From NCBI GenBank assembly GCA_039934635.1, contig JBDTLT010000009.1, positions 1 to 64,000 of the forward strand: a DNA stretch of 64,000 nucleotides, in the 5' to 3' direction. This document shows, one piece after another, positions 63,502 to 64,000 of this stretch. The translations under genes were made by a program, and so were the position numbers. The notes below the pieces were generated by a model that was not told where the DNA came from, made no database searches, and worked only from the letters and a program-made list of their open reading frames with translations. The stretch is from DATLFA01 sp039934635. Lineage in GTDB: Bacteria > Actinomycetota > Acidimicrobiia > Acidimicrobiales > WLNW01. Every line of letters starts with the position of its first letter. The stretch's first letter is position 1.

Positions 63502-64000
63502 ACGATGCAATGACTCAGGCCGCGATGGTGCGGCGCGGTGAGTGCTCTCCCCTCGAATTGGTCGACGAAGCCATCGCGCGAATCGAGGCAGTCAACCCGG
63601 CGATCAACGCGGTCATCCATACGCGCTTCGCGCAGGCACGCGAAGAAGCGCGCCGTCTCCAATCGAGCCGTGTCGAAGCCAGCACCGCCGGCCCATTCCG
63701 CGGCGTGCCGATCGTCGTGAAGGATTCGACCTGCCCGATCGCGGGCGAACCGCTGCACGAAGGTCTGCAGGCCGCCAAAGATGCCGACTACCGCGCGCCC
63801 GCGAACAGCTGGCTGACCGACCGTCTCATCAGCGCCGGTTTCGTGATCGTCGGGCGCACCAACGTGCCCGAGTTGTGCACCCACGCGACCACTGAGCCCG
63901 TGGCGTACGGGCCGACGCGCAACCCATGGGCAACCGATCACAGTGCGGGCGGGTCGAGCGGTGGCTCGGGAGCCGCAGTCGCGGCCGGTATGGTCGCGAT
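63498..64000 (+). CDS. Amidase signature family protein, N-terminal part
   Basis: The window ends inside this gene; 167 residues are visible from GTG 63498. The catalytic Lys of the Ser-cisSer-Lys triad is in VPIVVKDSTCPI, and the Gly/Ser-rich motif AGGSSGGSGAAVAAG with the cis-Ser is complete, so it belongs to the amidase signature family (like GatA or aryl-acylamidases). NPWATDHSAGGSSGG is the standard junction. The nucleophilic Ser lies beyond the window edge. It overlaps the upstream P450 gene by 4 bases. Confidence 0.88.
   Translation, partial: MNDAMTQAAMVRRGECSPLELVDEAIARIEAVNPAINAVIHTRFAQAREEARRLQSSRVEASTAGPFRGVPIVVKDSTCPIAGEPLHEGLQAAKDADYRAPANSWLTDRLISAGFVIVGRTNVPELCTHATTEPVAYGPTRNPWATDHSAGGSSGGSGAAVAAGMVA

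Overview
The window is a gene-dense, high-G+C stretch with no gap longer than about 165 bases between genes. Many starts are GTG and many genes overlap by 1-4 bases (ATGA, GTGA, TGATG). The gene families are four CaiB/BaiF CoA-transferases, four bacterial P450s, three Amidohydro_2 hydrolases of one subfamily, three SDRs, two enoyl-CoA hydratases, a Rieske oxygenase and a WXG100 protein. This mix fits an actinobacterium, and an Acidimicrobiia-like lineage is my best guess; it is an inference from gene content. I see no rRNA, tRNA, CRISPR, insertion sequence, phage gene or transcription regulator.

The central observation is that the organism appears to use selenocysteine. Two genes are interrupted by an in-frame UGA exactly at a known Sec position, and each UGA is followed by a hairpin of the bacterial SECIS type. 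The first is a UGSC-family selenoprotein (11466-12005), set between an uncharacterised 332-aa protein and a SnoaL-like protein. The second is the molybdenum subunit of formate dehydrogenase (48189-50111), with the UGA in CNRT-U-HAPSV. In both, the hairpin loop starts 18 nt after the UGA and has G in its first two bases. Naive gene calling would split both genes. No selA, selB, selC or selD lies in the window.

Layout. 1-1832: end of a plus-strand gene, then a solute-binding lipoprotein gene with an apparent frameshift. 1997-4415: CoA-transferase and P450, convergent. 4445-7921: zinc/manganese ABC importer (binding protein, ATPase, two permeases) behind two Zur-like palindromes. 7862-10353: tandem CoA-transferase pair on the minus strand. 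10389-12502: the UGSC selenoprotein operon. 12521-23626: cell-envelope and secreted proteins (polysaccharide deacetylase, GT-C glycosyltransferase, beta-propeller lipoprotein, LpqC-like esterase, acyltransferase-3/beta-lactamase fusion) plus an SDR-P450 pair. 23634-27621: molybdenum hydroxylase large subunit, class II aldolase, TauD dioxygenase. 27625-32140: five-gene minus-strand operon running from a WXG100 protein to a formylglycine-generating enzyme and a lipoprotein. 32287-44882: catabolic genes (GlpD, enoyl-CoA hydratase, Rieske oxygenase, MFS exporter, CoA-transferase, RidA, fused E1 and a short E2 of a 2-oxoacid dehydrogenase, SDR, hydrolase, amidohydrolase). 44910-50111: GNAT protein and the three-gene formate dehydrogenase operon. 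50212-64000: a second catabolic block (two amidohydrolases, MFS, SDR, two P450s, enoyl-CoA hydratase, spermidine-synthase-like membrane protein, EthD-like protein, epoxide hydrolase, amidase).

Together the genes suggest an aerobic heterotroph. It would activate acids as CoA esters by CoA transfer, oxidise them with P450s, Rieske and TauD enzymes, feed beta-oxidation-like steps, and recover electrons from formate through a Sec- and Mo-dependent, NAD-linked formate dehydrogenase.
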